Below the pieces are notes generated by a model that was given only the letters and a program-made list of their open reading frames with translations, did not search any database and was not told where the DNA came from. Position numbers and translations under genes: made by a program. Of a DNA stretch of 64,000 nt, positions 55,608 to 64,000 are shown piece by piece; positions within the stretch are counted from its first letter, which is position 1; every line of letters begins with the position of its first letter. This DNA is from Pseudoxanthomonas sp. 3HH-4 (GTDB lineage: Bacteria; Pseudomonadota; Gammaproteobacteria; Xanthomonadales; Xanthomonadaceae). The stretch lies in the NCBI RefSeq assembly GCF_006716465.1, contig NZ_VFPB01000003.1, positions 230,332-294,331 of the forward strand, read 5' to 3'.

Positions 55608-56233
55608 TGGCACGCGATACCCGCCAGCGCATCCTCGACGCCGCCCTGGCGATGTTCAACTCACAGGGCGAGCCCCACGTCACGACCAACCATATCGCCG
55701 ACGAGCTGGAGATCAGCCCGGGCAACCTGTACTACCACTTCCGCAACAAGGACGACATCATCGAACAGCTCTTCGCGCGGTACGAAGAGCGGATGGACGC
55801 GGCGCTGACGCCCCCCACCGACCGGTTGCCGGGTCTGGAGGACATCTGGCTGCAGCTGCACCTGGTGTTCGAGTGCATCTGGGACTACCGCTTCCTGTAT
55901 CGGGACCTGGTGGAGATTCTGAGCCGCAACCGGCGACTGCGCATGCGCTTCGCGCGCATCCTCCGGCGCGCCGACGACAGCGCGCATGCGGTGATGCGCG
56001 GCATGGGCCATGCCGGAGTGATGCGCGCATCGGCAGCGGAACTGGCCGCCACGGCCACCAACGTCCTGGTGGTGTCCACCTTCTGGTTGAACTACGCCTC
56101 CACGCGCGGCGAGAAGGACGAACAGGTCGCCATCCGCCAGGGCATCGTGCAGGTGATGATGCTGGTGGCTCCGTTCCTGCGCGACGCGGAACGCGTGCAC
56201 CTGAACACGCTCACGCAGGCGTATACCCACTAG
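55607..56233 (+). CDS. TetR-family transcriptional regulator
   Basis: A 208-aa repressor with an N-terminal helix-turn-helix (TTNHIADELEISPGNLYYHF, then RNKDDIIEQLF) and a helical ligand domain. It is translationally coupled to the acyl-CoA-binding protein, suggesting that it senses acyl-CoA and controls the neighbouring lipid genes (inference). GTG start. Confidence 0.9.
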   Translation: MARDTRQRILDAALAMFNSQGEPHVTTNHIADELEISPGNLYYHFRNKDDIIEQLFARYEERMDAALTPPTDRLPGLEDIWLQLHLVFECIWDYRFLYRDLVEILSRNRRLRMRFARILRRADDSAHAVMRGMGHAGVMRASAAELAATATNVLVVSTFWLNYASTRGEKDEQVAIRQGIVQVMMLVAPFLRDAERVHLNTLTQAYTH

Positions 56234-56270
56234 CGAGCCCCTCCTGCACGTGCTTCGGCGAAGCCAGGAA

Positions 56271-57224
56271 TCAGGCCGCCGCCAGCGCATCACCCAGCCG
56301 CGCCGATGCCGCACGCAGTTCGGGCAACAGGCCGCGATCGTCCAGCATCTCGAAATCCGGCCCTACCAGGGCCAGCAGCGCGAGCAGCGCATCGACGGAT
56401 TCGGCACCCAGTTCCAGCACGCAGTGATGCGCATCGCCCGCTTCCAGGATCCCGCACCAAGTAGGAACCCGTGCCGCCTGCTCCTCCACCGATCCCGGCA
56501 GCCGCAGCCTCACCTGGAAGCGGGTGAACGGCTGGCTGATCGACTTCGCGACATAGTCCGCCACGTCGCCGGGAAACTCCCGCGGCGGGAACTGGGTGCC
56601 GGTGTCATGCAGCGCCTGCACACGGTCCACGCGGAACGTCCGCCAGTCCTCGCGTTTCAGATCCCATGCCACCAAGTACCAGCGACTGCCGGTATGCACC
56701 AGGCGCAGCGGTTCGATCAGCCGCTCGCTGGCGCGCTGCGTGCGGTCGCGGTACTGCATGCGCAGGCGGAAGCCGTCGCGGCAGGCACCGGCGATGCGCA
56801 GCAGAGCGTCCACATCGGACGTGGGTGCACCGCCCGCGAGCGACAGCGTGACCGAATACAAGGCACTGGCGCGCTTGCGCAACCGCGCCGGCAACCACTG
56901 GTCCAGCTTGGACAGCAGCCGCAGTGCGGTGTCTTCCATACGGCCCACGCTGGCCGCCGCCGTGCGCAATGCCACCGCCACGGCCACGGCCTCGTCATCC
57001 TCAAGCAACACCGGTGGCATGGTCGCACCGGACCCCAGCCGGTAGCCGCCCCCCAGGCCAGGCGAAGCATCGATGGGATACCCCAACTCGCGCAGGCGCT
57101 CCACGTCGCGGCGCAGCGTACGACGGTCGATTTCCAGGCGCTGGCTCAGTTCCGCGCCCGTCCAGTGACGGCGCGACTGAAGCAGCGACAGCAGGCGGAG
57201 CAGGCGGTTGGATGTGCTGAGCAT
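56271..57224 (-). CDS. WYL-domain transcriptional regulator (YafY type)
   Basis: A 317-aa regulator with an N-terminal winged helix (LLRLLSLLQSRRHWTGAELS, then IDRRTLRRDVERLRELGYPI) and a WYL domain (HTGSRWYLVAWDLKREDWRT, FRVDRV) followed by a WCX-type C-terminus. It is divergent from the GFA gene, 86 bp away, and probably controls it. Confidence 0.88.
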   Translation of the reverse strand: MLSTSNRLLRLLSLLQSRRHWTGAELSQRLEIDRRTLRRDVERLRELGYPIDASPGLGGGYRLGSGATMPPVLLEDDEAVAVAVALRTAAASVGRMEDTALRLLSKLDQWLPARLRKRASALYSVTLSLAGGAPTSDVDALLRIAGACRDGFRLRMQYRDRTQRASERLIEPLRLVHTGSRWYLVAWDLKREDWRTFRVDRVQALHDTGTQFPPREFPGDVADYVAKSISQPFTRFQVRLRLPGSVEEQAARVPTWCGILEAGDAHHCVLELGAESVDALLALLALVGPDFEMLDDRGLLPELRAASARLGDALAAA

Positions 57225-57310
57225 GGGCGCAGTATGCCGCCCATTGAGGACTGATTCTGTCCTCTATATCCGCAAGACTGGAACCTCGTCTCCCGCCAGA
57301 AGGAAACCCC

Positions 57311-57718
57311 ATGACCGTCCAGACTTACCAGGGCAGCTGCCATTGCGGCGCCGTGCGTTACGAAGTCGACCTCGACCTGGCCGCCGGGAGCGGCCGCTGC
57401 AACTGCTCCATCTGCACCAAGACGCGCTACTGGGGCACGGTGGTCCGGCCGGACGCTTTCCGACTGCAGCAGGGCGAAGACGCGCTGACCCGCTACCCCT
57501 TCGGCAGCGGCGTCGCCGAGCATCTGTTCTGCCGGCATTGCGGCGTCAAATCCTTCGGCCGGGGCGAGTTGGAAGTCCTCGGGGGTCGCTACTACTCGGT
57601 GAACCTGGCCTGCCTGGACGACGTGGAGCCCGCCACGCTGGCGCAGGTCTCGATCCGCTACGCCAACGGCCGCGACAACGACTGGTTCTCCGAACCTGCC
57701 GTCACCGCGCACCTCTGA
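57311..57718 (+). CDS. GFA-family zinc protein (glutathione-dependent aldehyde-activating type)
   Basis: A 135-aa small zinc protein with the family Cys pattern: GSCHCGAVRY, CNCSICTK and FCRHCGVKSF. Members include glutathione-dependent formaldehyde-activating enzyme and centromere-like V proteins; the exact substrate is not readable. It follows AGAAGGAAACCCC and is divergent from the WYL regulator. Confidence 0.88.
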   Translation: MTVQTYQGSCHCGAVRYEVDLDLAAGSGRCNCSICTKTRYWGTVVRPDAFRLQQGEDALTRYPFGSGVAEHLFCRHCGVKSFGRGELEVLGGRYYSVNLACLDDVEPATLAQVSIRYANGRDNDWFSEPAVTAHL

Positions 57719-57783
57719 TCAGAACAGCATGGCAGCACGCCCCGGGAGCCGGGGCGTGCTGCGCGCGCTGCTTCCGTGGGTCG

Positions 57784-58194
57784 TCAGGCCCTGCTGCGGC
57801 GCGCCGGCCGCTTGGTCGCCGGCTTGCGGACAGGCGTGGCGCGGGCGCGCTTGGCGGCCGGCTTCTTGCGGGCGCGGGGCGCGGCCTTCCGGGCGGGCTG
57901 TTTCAGGCCCAGCTTGGTCAGCACCGGTTGCAAGCGGGTTTCCACCTCGGCACTGAACCGGTCCACACGTGCTTCGCCCTGTTCACGCACGTCGGCCAAA
58001 CGGCCCAGCACATCGCGCTGCGCCTGTCCGGCCAAGCTTTCGGCGTGTTCACGCGCCGCCTGCAGGCGGTCTGCGGCTTCTTTCGCAGTCGCAACAGCCT
58101 CGCGCCTCGCGACGGCGATCAGGCCAAGCCCGGCAAGCCAGACGTGGCGGAGGGTGGGTTCGGGCGTCTTGCGGGTGGTCTTCTTGGCTGGCAT
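57784..58194 (-). CDS. Phasin-like protein with basic tail
   Basis: A 136-aa protein. The first half (LRHVWLAGLGLIAVARREAV, then helical Ala/Glu-rich stretch) resembles the phasin core of the protein at 50.9 kb. The second half is a Lys/Arg/Pro/Ala-rich tail (ARKAAPRARKKPAAKRARAT) of histone H1-like type. It is divergent from the TPR-like gene. Role probably in granule-DNA association (inference). Confidence 0.75.
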   Translation of the reverse strand: MPAKKTTRKTPEPTLRHVWLAGLGLIAVARREAVATAKEAADRLQAAREHAESLAGQAQRDVLGRLADVREQGEARVDRFSAEVETRLQPVLTKLGLKQPARKAAPRARKKPAAKRARATPVRKPATKRPARRSRA

Positions 58195-58359
58195 GGGGGC
58201 AGTCCATATGCCGACCAGGACGGCCGGCTTCCATGAGACGATGCTGTCCTGCCCGCGTCGAGCAATCACACTATTGGCCGCTCGTGTCACGGAATGCGTA
58301 GGGGTTGCCTGATGACCGCGTTCGCGGCGATGCTCCCCGCATCCTGGGAGGGACGACCA

Positions 58360-59214
58360 ATGGCAGGAAAATCTTCGAAGTGGGCTCCGTTTTCGCATGA
58401 CGCCAAGGGCTATGCCTACGTGGGCGATGCATTGAAGAAGGCATGGCCAGCACTGCATGCCGGCGACCAGGAGCCCTACCCCGACGAGAAGCGCGCCAAG
58501 GCGTTGATCGCTGCCGCAGGCAAGGCAGCCAAAGGCATCGAACCCGCCGACCTCGCGCAGCGCCTGCAGGACGCGTGGCGTGCGTTCCACCATGGCGACT
58601 TCCAGGCCGCGTATGAAGCCGGTGAAGCGCTGGGCCCGCTGGGCGCGTCGGTAGCGGTCAAGGCCATCGGCATCCACGCGACCTATCTGGTGGAGGACGA
58701 AGCCGAGCAACTCAAACGCTTCGAACAGGCGGCGAAACTGGCCGAAGCCGCCATCAAGGCCCTGCCCGACGAAGCCAACAGTCATTACCGTCACGCCTTC
58801 GCGCTGGGCCGCTACAGCCAGGGCATGAGCATCGCCAAGGCGCTCAAGCAGGGCATCGCGGGCAAGGTCCGCACCGCGCTCGACGCCACGCTGGAACGGG
58901 CCCCCAAGCACGCCGAGGCGCATACCGCGCTGGCGCTGTACCACGCCGAGATCATCAACAAGATCGGCGCGATGATCGGCGGCCTGACCTACGGCGCCAA
59001 AGCGAGTGAAGCCGAGTCGCATATCAGGACCGCGCTCAAGCTGACGCCGGATTCGCCCATCGCGCACGTGGAATACGCGAACGTGTTGCTGCTCCTTCAC
59101 GGCGACAAGAAGGAAGACGTCGCGGCGGCATCGTTCGAGAAAGCCGGCAAACTCAAGCCGCGCGACGCCATGGAAGCGCTCGATGCTGCCCACGCGAATG
59201 CGCAGATCGAGTAA
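58360..59214 (+). CDS. TPR-like helical protein
   Basis: A 284-aa soluble protein made of helical pairs, with repeat-like units (FHHGDFQAAYEAGEALGPLG, AEAHTALALYHAEI, AEYANVLLLLHGDKKEDVAA-type) resembling tetratricopeptide repeats. The start at 58360 follows GGGAGGGA. It is divergent from a phasin-like gene. Upstream it shares a GTCACGGAATG string with the region before the acyl-CoA-binding gene. No named family. Confidence 0.7.
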   Translation: MAGKSSKWAPFSHDAKGYAYVGDALKKAWPALHAGDQEPYPDEKRAKALIAAAGKAAKGIEPADLAQRLQDAWRAFHHGDFQAAYEAGEALGPLGASVAVKAIGIHATYLVEDEAEQLKRFEQAAKLAEAAIKALPDEANSHYRHAFALGRYSQGMSIAKALKQGIAGKVRTALDATLERAPKHAEAHTALALYHAEIINKIGAMIGGLTYGAKASEAESHIRTALKLTPDSPIAHVEYANVLLLLHGDKKEDVAAASFEKAGKLKPRDAMEALDAAHANAQIE

Positions 59215-59770
59215 GACGGTTTTCTTCGTGCTGGCCGCGCTGTGGCTGGCTGGCGTGCCTGTCGTGTCAGCACAGTCGGTTACCGACGTGCCACCCGCGC
59301 CTGCGCCCGTTGCGGCCAGCGCACCGTCCAATACCTTGCTCGATGCCCTCGCCTGCCGTACGGCCAGTGGCGATCTCGCCACCCTGTTGCAACGGCTCCG
59401 CCGCGAGCGTCCGACGGAGTTCACCCAGACCGAGCGTCAATTCAGCGCGCCGATGATGGATCTTTACCGCCTGGCCGAACCCGTGCTGGCGTGGGGGCAT
59501 CACAGCGATGCCGTCGTCATCACCGACAACCGCGTCCTGCTGCTGGTGGACGATTCCATCGAGCAGGCGGCGGCGCAGCTCGAACGCGCACTGGAAGACA
59601 GCCGCGATGCGCCCCTGTCCGGCGCCCTGGACGATTTCCATGCTCTGGTGGTCTACCCCGGCGAGCATGCCGGACTCCGGCAACGCACGCTGATCGGTTG
59701 CGAGTACCGCATGCCCGGCGTGTCGCTGCTGGCCGATCCCGCCGACGCCTGGCGCATACCGCAGCCCTGA
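59183..59770 (+). CDS. Exported hypothetical protein, 195 aa
   Basis: A protein with an N-terminal signal peptide (FFVLAALWLAGVPVVSAQS, cleavage after about residue 30) and a compact mature domain with Cys in ALACRTA and IGCEYRM. It overlaps the end of the TPR-like gene by 32 bp; an ATG at 59198 is an alternative start that would lessen the overlap. No family recognised. Confidence 0.65.
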   Translation: MLPTRMRRSSKTVFFVLAALWLAGVPVVSAQSVTDVPPAPAPVAASAPSNTLLDALACRTASGDLATLLQRLRRERPTEFTQTERQFSAPMMDLYRLAEPVLAWGHHSDAVVITDNRVLLLVDDSIEQAAAQLERALEDSRDAPLSGALDDFHALVVYPGEHAGLRQRTLIGCEYRMPGVSLLADPADAWRIPQP

Positions 59771-59938
59771 GGCTGGCGCCGCGGCATCGCGCAGCGGCGA
59801 ACCCTGATCGCATCGGCCGTGCCCGCGCCGCCGCTTAACGGCAGCGTGCGCCCCTTCTTTAGGCCACGCCGCGCGCCCCGGAAACGGCCTGTTTCCCCCT
59901 GCGGTTCCGTGCCCTAACACATTTTTTTCCGCCTGCCC

Positions 59939-59965
59939 TAAAGGTTTTTTCGGCAGCGCCGTTAT
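59939..59965 (+). promoter_or_regulatory. Sigma-28 (FliA) promoter of the flagellin cluster
   Basis: TAAAGGTT-N11-GCCGTTAT closely fits the FliA consensus TAAAGTTT-N11-GCCGATAA and lies 95 bp upstream of the first flagellin start. The rest of the 289-bp gap after the exported protein gene shows no gene. Confidence 0.85.
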
Positions 59966-60059
59966 TCATTTCGCAACACAAAGACGACTAGCCACCACAA
60001 AACAAACCGGCAGCGTCTTTTCCCTTCAACGCCGTGAATCCAAATAAGAGGAGACGAAC

Positions 60060-61256
60060 ATGGCACAGGTAATCAACACGAATACGATGTCGCTCAACGC
60101 TCAGCGCAACCTGAGCACCAGCGGCGCTTCTTTGGCCACCACCATCCAGCGCCTGTCGTCGGGCCTGCGCATCAACAGTGCGAAGGACGACGCCGCCGGT
60201 CTGGCCATCTCCGAACGCTTCAGCACCCAGATCCGCGGCCTCGACGTCGCCGTGCGCAATGCCAACGACGGCATTTCGCTGGCCCAGGTCGCCGAGGGTT
60301 CGCTGACCGAAATCGGCAACAACCTGCAGCGCATCCGCGAACTGGCCGTGCAGTCGGCCAACGCCAGCAACTCCAGCTCCGACCGCGCGGCGCTGAATGC
60401 CGAAGTCAAGCAGCTGACCTCCGAAATCGACCGCGTCGCCAAGCAGGCCGACTTCAACGGCACCAAGCTGCTGGACGGCTCGTTCACCAGCCAGCTGTTC
60501 CAGGTGGGCGCCAATGCCGGCCAGGCCATCGCCATCGACAAGGTGGTCGACGCCCGCGCCCTGACCCTGGGCGGTTCGCAGTTCGACAGCGGCACGCTGG
60601 CCATCACGGCCGCGGCTTCCGCCACTGCGGACATCACCATCACCGGCCTGACCCTCACCGACAGCGCCGGCAATGCCGTCGCCTTCGACGACCTGACCGT
60701 CAAGAGCGCCGGTTCGGTCGCGGCCACCAACGAAGCCGCCGCCAAGGCGCTGGCTGCCCACATCAACGGCAAGCTCGGCGAAACCGGCATCTACGCCAAC
60801 GTCGATGCCGCCGGCACCGGCCTGGAGCTGACCTCGGTCAAGACCAGCGTGGACGCCAACGGCGACTTCGCGGCCTTCGGCGTCGCCATCACGGGCGGCA
60901 CGTACACCGCAACGGCCGTCGCCACCAGCGAAGTGCCGAAGTTCGTGTCCGACCTGGACATCTCCGATTTCGCCGGCGCGCAGCAGGCCCTGGAAATCGT
61001 CGACAAGGCATTGACGGCCGTGAACGGCTCGCGCGCCGACCTCGGCGCCATCCAGAACCGCTTCACTTCGGTGGTCGCCAACCTGCAGACCAGCTCGGAA
61101 AACCTGGCCGCTTCGCGCAGCCGCATCCGCGACACCGACTTCGCCAAGGAAACCGCCGAACTGACCCGCACCCAGATCCTGCAGCAGGCCGGTACGGCCA
61201 TGCTGGCCCAGGCCAACCAGGTGCCGCAGAACGTAATGAGCTTGTTGCAACGCTGA
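60060..61256 (+). CDS. Flagellin, copy 1
   Basis: Filament subunit, 398 aa. It has the conserved N-terminal D0/D1 domain (MAQVINTNTMSLNAQRNLST, then GLRINSAKDDAAGLAIS) and C-terminal D1/D0 (FTSVVANLQTSSENLAASRS, then QAGTAMLAQANQVPQNVM). A variable central D2 of about 140 residues is rich in Ala/Thr. It follows GAGGAGAC and the sigma-28 promoter. It ends SLLQR, while the other two copies end SLLR. Confidence 0.95.
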   Translation: MAQVINTNTMSLNAQRNLSTSGASLATTIQRLSSGLRINSAKDDAAGLAISERFSTQIRGLDVAVRNANDGISLAQVAEGSLTEIGNNLQRIRELAVQSANASNSSSDRAALNAEVKQLTSEIDRVAKQADFNGTKLLDGSFTSQLFQVGANAGQAIAIDKVVDARALTLGGSQFDSGTLAITAAASATADITITGLTLTDSAGNAVAFDDLTVKSAGSVAATNEAAAKALAAHINGKLGETGIYANVDAAGTGLELTSVKTSVDANGDFAAFGVAITGGTYTATAVATSEVPKFVSDLDISDFAGAQQALEIVDKALTAVNGSRADLGAIQNRFTSVVANLQTSSENLAASRSRIRDTDFAKETAELTRTQILQQAGTAMLAQANQVPQNVMSLLQR

Positions 61257-61335
61257 ACCAGGTATCCCCGGCGGCACGGCGGGGATCGTTGGAAAACTTT
61301 TCCCCCGTGCAGAAAACGCCTAAGGAGTAGAACTC

Positions 61336-62481
61336 ATGGCACAGGTCATCAACACCAACACCATCTCGCTGAATGCGCAGCGCAATCTGAGCAGCAGCGG
61401 GGCTTCACTGGCCACCACCATCCAGCGTCTTTCGTCAGGCCTGCGCATCAACAGCGCCAAGGACGACGCCGCCGGTCTGGCCATCTCCGAACGCTTCAGC
61501 ACCCAGATCCGTGGCCTGGACGTTGCCGTGCGCAACGCCAACGACGGCATCTCGCTGGCCCAGGTCGCCGAAGGTTCGCTCACCGAAATCGGCAACAACC
61601 TGCAGCGCATCCGTGAGCTGTCGGTGCAGTCGGCCAACGCGACCAACTCGTCGTCCGACCGCGCCGCGCTGAATGCCGAAGTCAAGCAGCTGACCTCCGA
61701 AATCGACCGCGTCGCCAAGCAGGCCGATTTCAACGGCACCAAGCTGCTGGACGGCTCGTTCACCAGCCAGCTGTTCCAGGTCGGCGCCAATGCGTCGCAG
61801 GCCATCGCCATCGACAAGGTCGTCGATGCACAGGCCGATGCACTGGGCAACGTGAAGTTCGCTGCGGACGTCACCAGCGCGGCCATCGCCGATGCCGCCG
61901 CCGACGGCAGCATCGCCGACCTGACCATCAACGGTGTGACCATCGCGGACGTCGAGTACACGAACGGCACGAGCGGTGAGGACATCGCCAAGGGCCTGGC
62001 CGCCGCTATCAACGCCAAGCTGGGCGAGACCGGCGTGTACGCCTCGGTCGACGCCGACCAGGTCACCCTGACCTCGGTCAAGGCCGACACCGACCTGGTC
62101 GTGGGCGGCACCGTTACCGGCTCGGGCCTGACGGCCGCGACCACGGCGGCAACGGCAGGCACCGCGCAGTTCGCCAAGGACCTGGACATCACCACGTTCG
62201 AAGGCGCACAGAAGGCCCTGGAAATCGTCGACGCTGCCCTGACCTCGGTCAACAGCGCGCGCGCCGACCTGGGTGCCGTGCAGAACCGCTTCACCTCGGT
62301 GGTCGCCAACCTGCAGACCAGCTCGGAAAACCTGGCCGCCTCGCGCAGCCGCATCCGCGACACCGACTTCGCCAAGGAAACCGCCGAACTGACCCGCACC
62401 CAGATCCTGCAGCAGGCCGGTACGGCCATGCTGGCCCAGGCCAACCAGGTGCCCCAGAACGTGCTCAGCCTGCTCCGCTAA
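61336..62481 (+). CDS. Flagellin, copy 2
   Basis: 381-aa filament protein, 79 bp after copy 1. Its first about 170 residues are identical to those of copy 3, and the C-terminal 80 residues are nearly so; only the central D2 (about residues 171-285) differs. It has AAGGAG before the start. No separate sigma-28 box is evident in the short spacer, which instead carries an ATCCCCG/CGGGGAT hairpin that may attenuate read-through. Confidence 0.95.
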   Translation: MAQVINTNTISLNAQRNLSSSGASLATTIQRLSSGLRINSAKDDAAGLAISERFSTQIRGLDVAVRNANDGISLAQVAEGSLTEIGNNLQRIRELSVQSANATNSSSDRAALNAEVKQLTSEIDRVAKQADFNGTKLLDGSFTSQLFQVGANASQAIAIDKVVDAQADALGNVKFAADVTSAAIADAAADGSIADLTINGVTIADVEYTNGTSGEDIAKGLAAAINAKLGETGVYASVDADQVTLTSVKADTDLVVGGTVTGSGLTAATTAATAGTAQFAKDLDITTFEGAQKALEIVDAALTSVNSARADLGAVQNRFTSVVANLQTSSENLAASRSRIRDTDFAKETAELTRTQILQQAGTAMLAQANQVPQNVLSLLR

Positions 62482-62570
62482 CGCGGTGATGCGCCGGAAC
62501 GGGTGGTCTCCATCGCCACCCCTTCCGGCCCGGCTTCTCCCCTTCGTAATCCCGCCTAGAGGAAACTTCC

Positions 62571-63776
62571 ATGGCACAGGTCATCAACACCAACACCATC
62601 TCGCTGAATGCGCAGCGCAATCTGAGCAGCAGCGGTGCTTCACTGGCCACCACCATCCAGCGTCTTTCGTCCGGCCTGCGCATCAACAGCGCCAAGGACG
62701 ACGCCGCCGGTCTGGCCATCTCCGAACGCTTCAGCACCCAGATCCGCGGCCTGGACGTCGCGGTCCGCAACGCCAACGACGGTATCTCGCTGGCCCAGGT
62801 CGCCGAAGGCTCGCTGACCGAAATCGGCAACAACCTGCAGCGCATCCGTGAGCTGTCGGTGCAGTCGGCCAACGCGACCAACTCCTCGTCCGACCGCGCC
62901 GCGCTGAACGCCGAAGTCAAGCAGCTGACCTCCGAAATCGACCGCGTCGCCAAGCAGGCCGACTTCAACGGCACCAAGCTGCTGGACGGCTCGTTCACCA
63001 GCCAGCTGTTCCAGGTGGGCGCCAATGCGTCGCAGGCCATCGCCATCGACAAGGTCGTCGATGCGCAGGCCGATGCGCTGGGCGGCGCGATGTTCGCCAC
63101 CGCCACGTTCACCACGGCCACCCCGGCCGACGGCACCACCGATCTGAAGATCGAAGGCCTGCAGCTGACCAATGCCGATGGCAATGCCGTCACCATCGAC
63201 ACCGTCGAAGTGGCCGCACAGGGCACGGCCGCCGGTACGCGTGACGCCGCCGCCACCGCGCTGGTCGGCGCGATCAACGCCAAGATCGGCGAGACCGGCG
63301 TGCTGGCCGAGCTGGGTGCCAACGGCGCCGTCAACCTGACCTCGGTCAAGGACAGCGTGGATTCGGATGGCGACTTCCTGGGCATCGCCGTGGAAACCGG
63401 CACCTGGACCGGCGGTACCGCCCCGGCCGACGTCGCCGCCAGCACCACCGCGACGACCAAGCAGTACGCCAGCAACCTGGATATCTCGACCTTCAAGGGC
63501 GCGCAGCAGGCCCTGGAAATCGTCGACAAGGCACTGACGGCCGTCAACAGCGCGCGCGCCGACCTGGGTGCCGTGCAGAACCGCTTCACCTCGGTGGTCG
63601 CCAACCTGCAGACCAGCTCGGAAAACCTGGCCGCTTCGCGCAGCCGCATCCGCGACACCGACTTCGCCAAGGAAACCGCCGAACTGACCCGCACCCAGAT
63701 CCTGCAGCAGGCCGGTACGGCCATGCTGGCCCAGGCCAACCAGGTGCCCCAGAACGTGCTGTCCCTGCTGCGCTGA
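62571..63776 (+). CDS. Flagellin, copy 3
   Basis: 401-aa filament protein, 90 bp after copy 2, with identical D0/D1 N-terminus to copy 2 and a distinct D2 (about 171-310). AGAGGAAAC precedes the start. It is followed by a strong terminator, so the three copies may form one unit from the sigma-28 promoter, or copies 2 and 3 may have weak promoters of their own. Confidence 0.95.
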   Translation: MAQVINTNTISLNAQRNLSSSGASLATTIQRLSSGLRINSAKDDAAGLAISERFSTQIRGLDVAVRNANDGISLAQVAEGSLTEIGNNLQRIRELSVQSANATNSSSDRAALNAEVKQLTSEIDRVAKQADFNGTKLLDGSFTSQLFQVGANASQAIAIDKVVDAQADALGGAMFATATFTTATPADGTTDLKIEGLQLTNADGNAVTIDTVEVAAQGTAAGTRDAAATALVGAINAKIGETGVLAELGANGAVNLTSVKDSVDSDGDFLGIAVETGTWTGGTAPADVAASTTATTKQYASNLDISTFKGAQQALEIVDKALTAVNSARADLGAVQNRFTSVVANLQTSSENLAASRSRIRDTDFAKETAELTRTQILQQAGTAMLAQANQVPQNVLSLLR

Positions 63777-63860
63777 TACGCGGCGCCCTTTATCCGCAGT
63801 TCCTCCTAGTTACCTGTCGTCACGGACGGATTCGTCTCCCTCCGTTTGGCAGTACCCCAA

Positions 63861-63890
63861 CCCCCTCCGGCGACGGAGGGGGTATTTTTT
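63861..63890 (+). terminator. Rho-independent terminator of the flagellin cluster
   Basis: CCCCCTCCG-GCGA-CGGAGGGGG followed by TATTTTTT: a 9-bp GC-rich stem with a tetraloop and a T-run. Confidence 0.92.
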
Positions 63891-63893
63891 GTG

Positions 63894-63998
63894 GGTGATT
63901 GGTGATTGGTGATTGGTGATTGGTGATTGGTGATTGGTGATTGGTGATTGGTGATTGGTGATTGGTGATTGGTGATTGGTGATTGGTGATTGGTGATT
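63894..63998. repeat. Tandem heptamer repeat (GGTGATT)15
   Basis: Fifteen perfect head-to-tail copies of GGTGATT directly after the flagellin terminator; the series breaks at the last two bases (GT). Seven-base units of this kind are prone to slippage. No coding frame is associated. Confidence 0.95.
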
Positions 63999-64000
63999 GT

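Noticed and set aside
59988..63739. Long minus-strand open frames of 370-430 codons opposite all three flagellin genes
   Set aside because: Mirror-image frames caused by the biased codon use of the flagellins; they have no ribosome sites or known domains.
63894..63998. CRISPR array
   Set aside because: The repeat is a spacer-free 7-bp tandem unit with no cas genes nearby.

Overview
The window joins two very different stretches of DNA. From about 35.3 kb to the right end it is ordinary, high-GC chromosome of a Xanthomonadaceae-type gammaproteobacterium (Pseudoxanthomonas/Stenotrophomonas/Luteimonas-like). This is judged from the serC-pheA-aroA block, the msrP-msrQ pair, GTAG-type palindromic REP elements, the PHA-granule/phasin genes and a run of three flagellins. 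From base 1 to about 35.3 kb lies the right-hand part of a genomic island. It has visibly lower GC, carries a tyrosine recombinase at one end, and abuts the 3' end of a tRNA-Ser(UGA) gene. The left end of the island is outside the window.

Island, metabolic part (1-23.2 kb). This looks like one functional package. Molybdenum cofactor genes (moaA, moeA, moaB, mobA, moaE, moaD) and fdhD surround an FdhF/YdeP-type molybdopterin oxidoreductase. With them are an OFA-type MFS carrier of the oxalate/formate family, a type II NADH dehydrogenase, a CioAB-type cytochrome bd oxidase with a 42-aa DUF2474 subunit, a CDF cation exporter, a bestrophin-like channel, a small MscS channel, CbpA/CbpM chaperones and a Cache-type histidine kinase with an NtrC-family regulator. 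A rightward operon, fdhD-mscS-EAL-DyP-encapsulin-small ORF-mobA, adds an encapsulated dye-decolorizing peroxidase: the DyP ends in a clear encapsulin-targeting tail. A near-consensus sigma-54 promoter precedes ndh. A repeated dyad, (G)GACA-N3-TGTC(C), sits in pairs about 22 bp apart in three intergenic regions of the island, which suggests one dedicated regulon.

Island, accessory/defence part (23.2-35.3 kb). It holds an XRE regulator, three small exported or membrane proteins, a SIR2-like protein with a DUF4020-like partner (probably a split form of a protein that is usually fused), a membrane protein, an H-NS-type silencer, a TIR-domain protein with a co-transcribed unknown gene, two small unknowns and the integrase.

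Chromosome (35.3-64 kb). In order: tRNA-Ser, a LysR regulator divergent from an azoreductase, a DNA alkylation repair protein, serS (with an unusual internal insertion), two TonB-like proteins, aroA, pheA, serC, msrP-msrQ, an FHA protein, a PHA/lipid cluster (PHA-system protein, FFLEELY-like protein, patatin, phasin), an Mrr-like membrane-anchored protein, a group II truncated haemoglobin, a 662-aa two-domain reductase resembling bacterial fatty acyl-CoA reductases with acyl-CoA-binding protein and TetR, a WYL regulator, a GFA protein, a second phasin-like protein, a TPR-like protein, and three tandem flagellin genes behind a sigma-28 promoter. The window ends in a 15-copy heptamer repeat.
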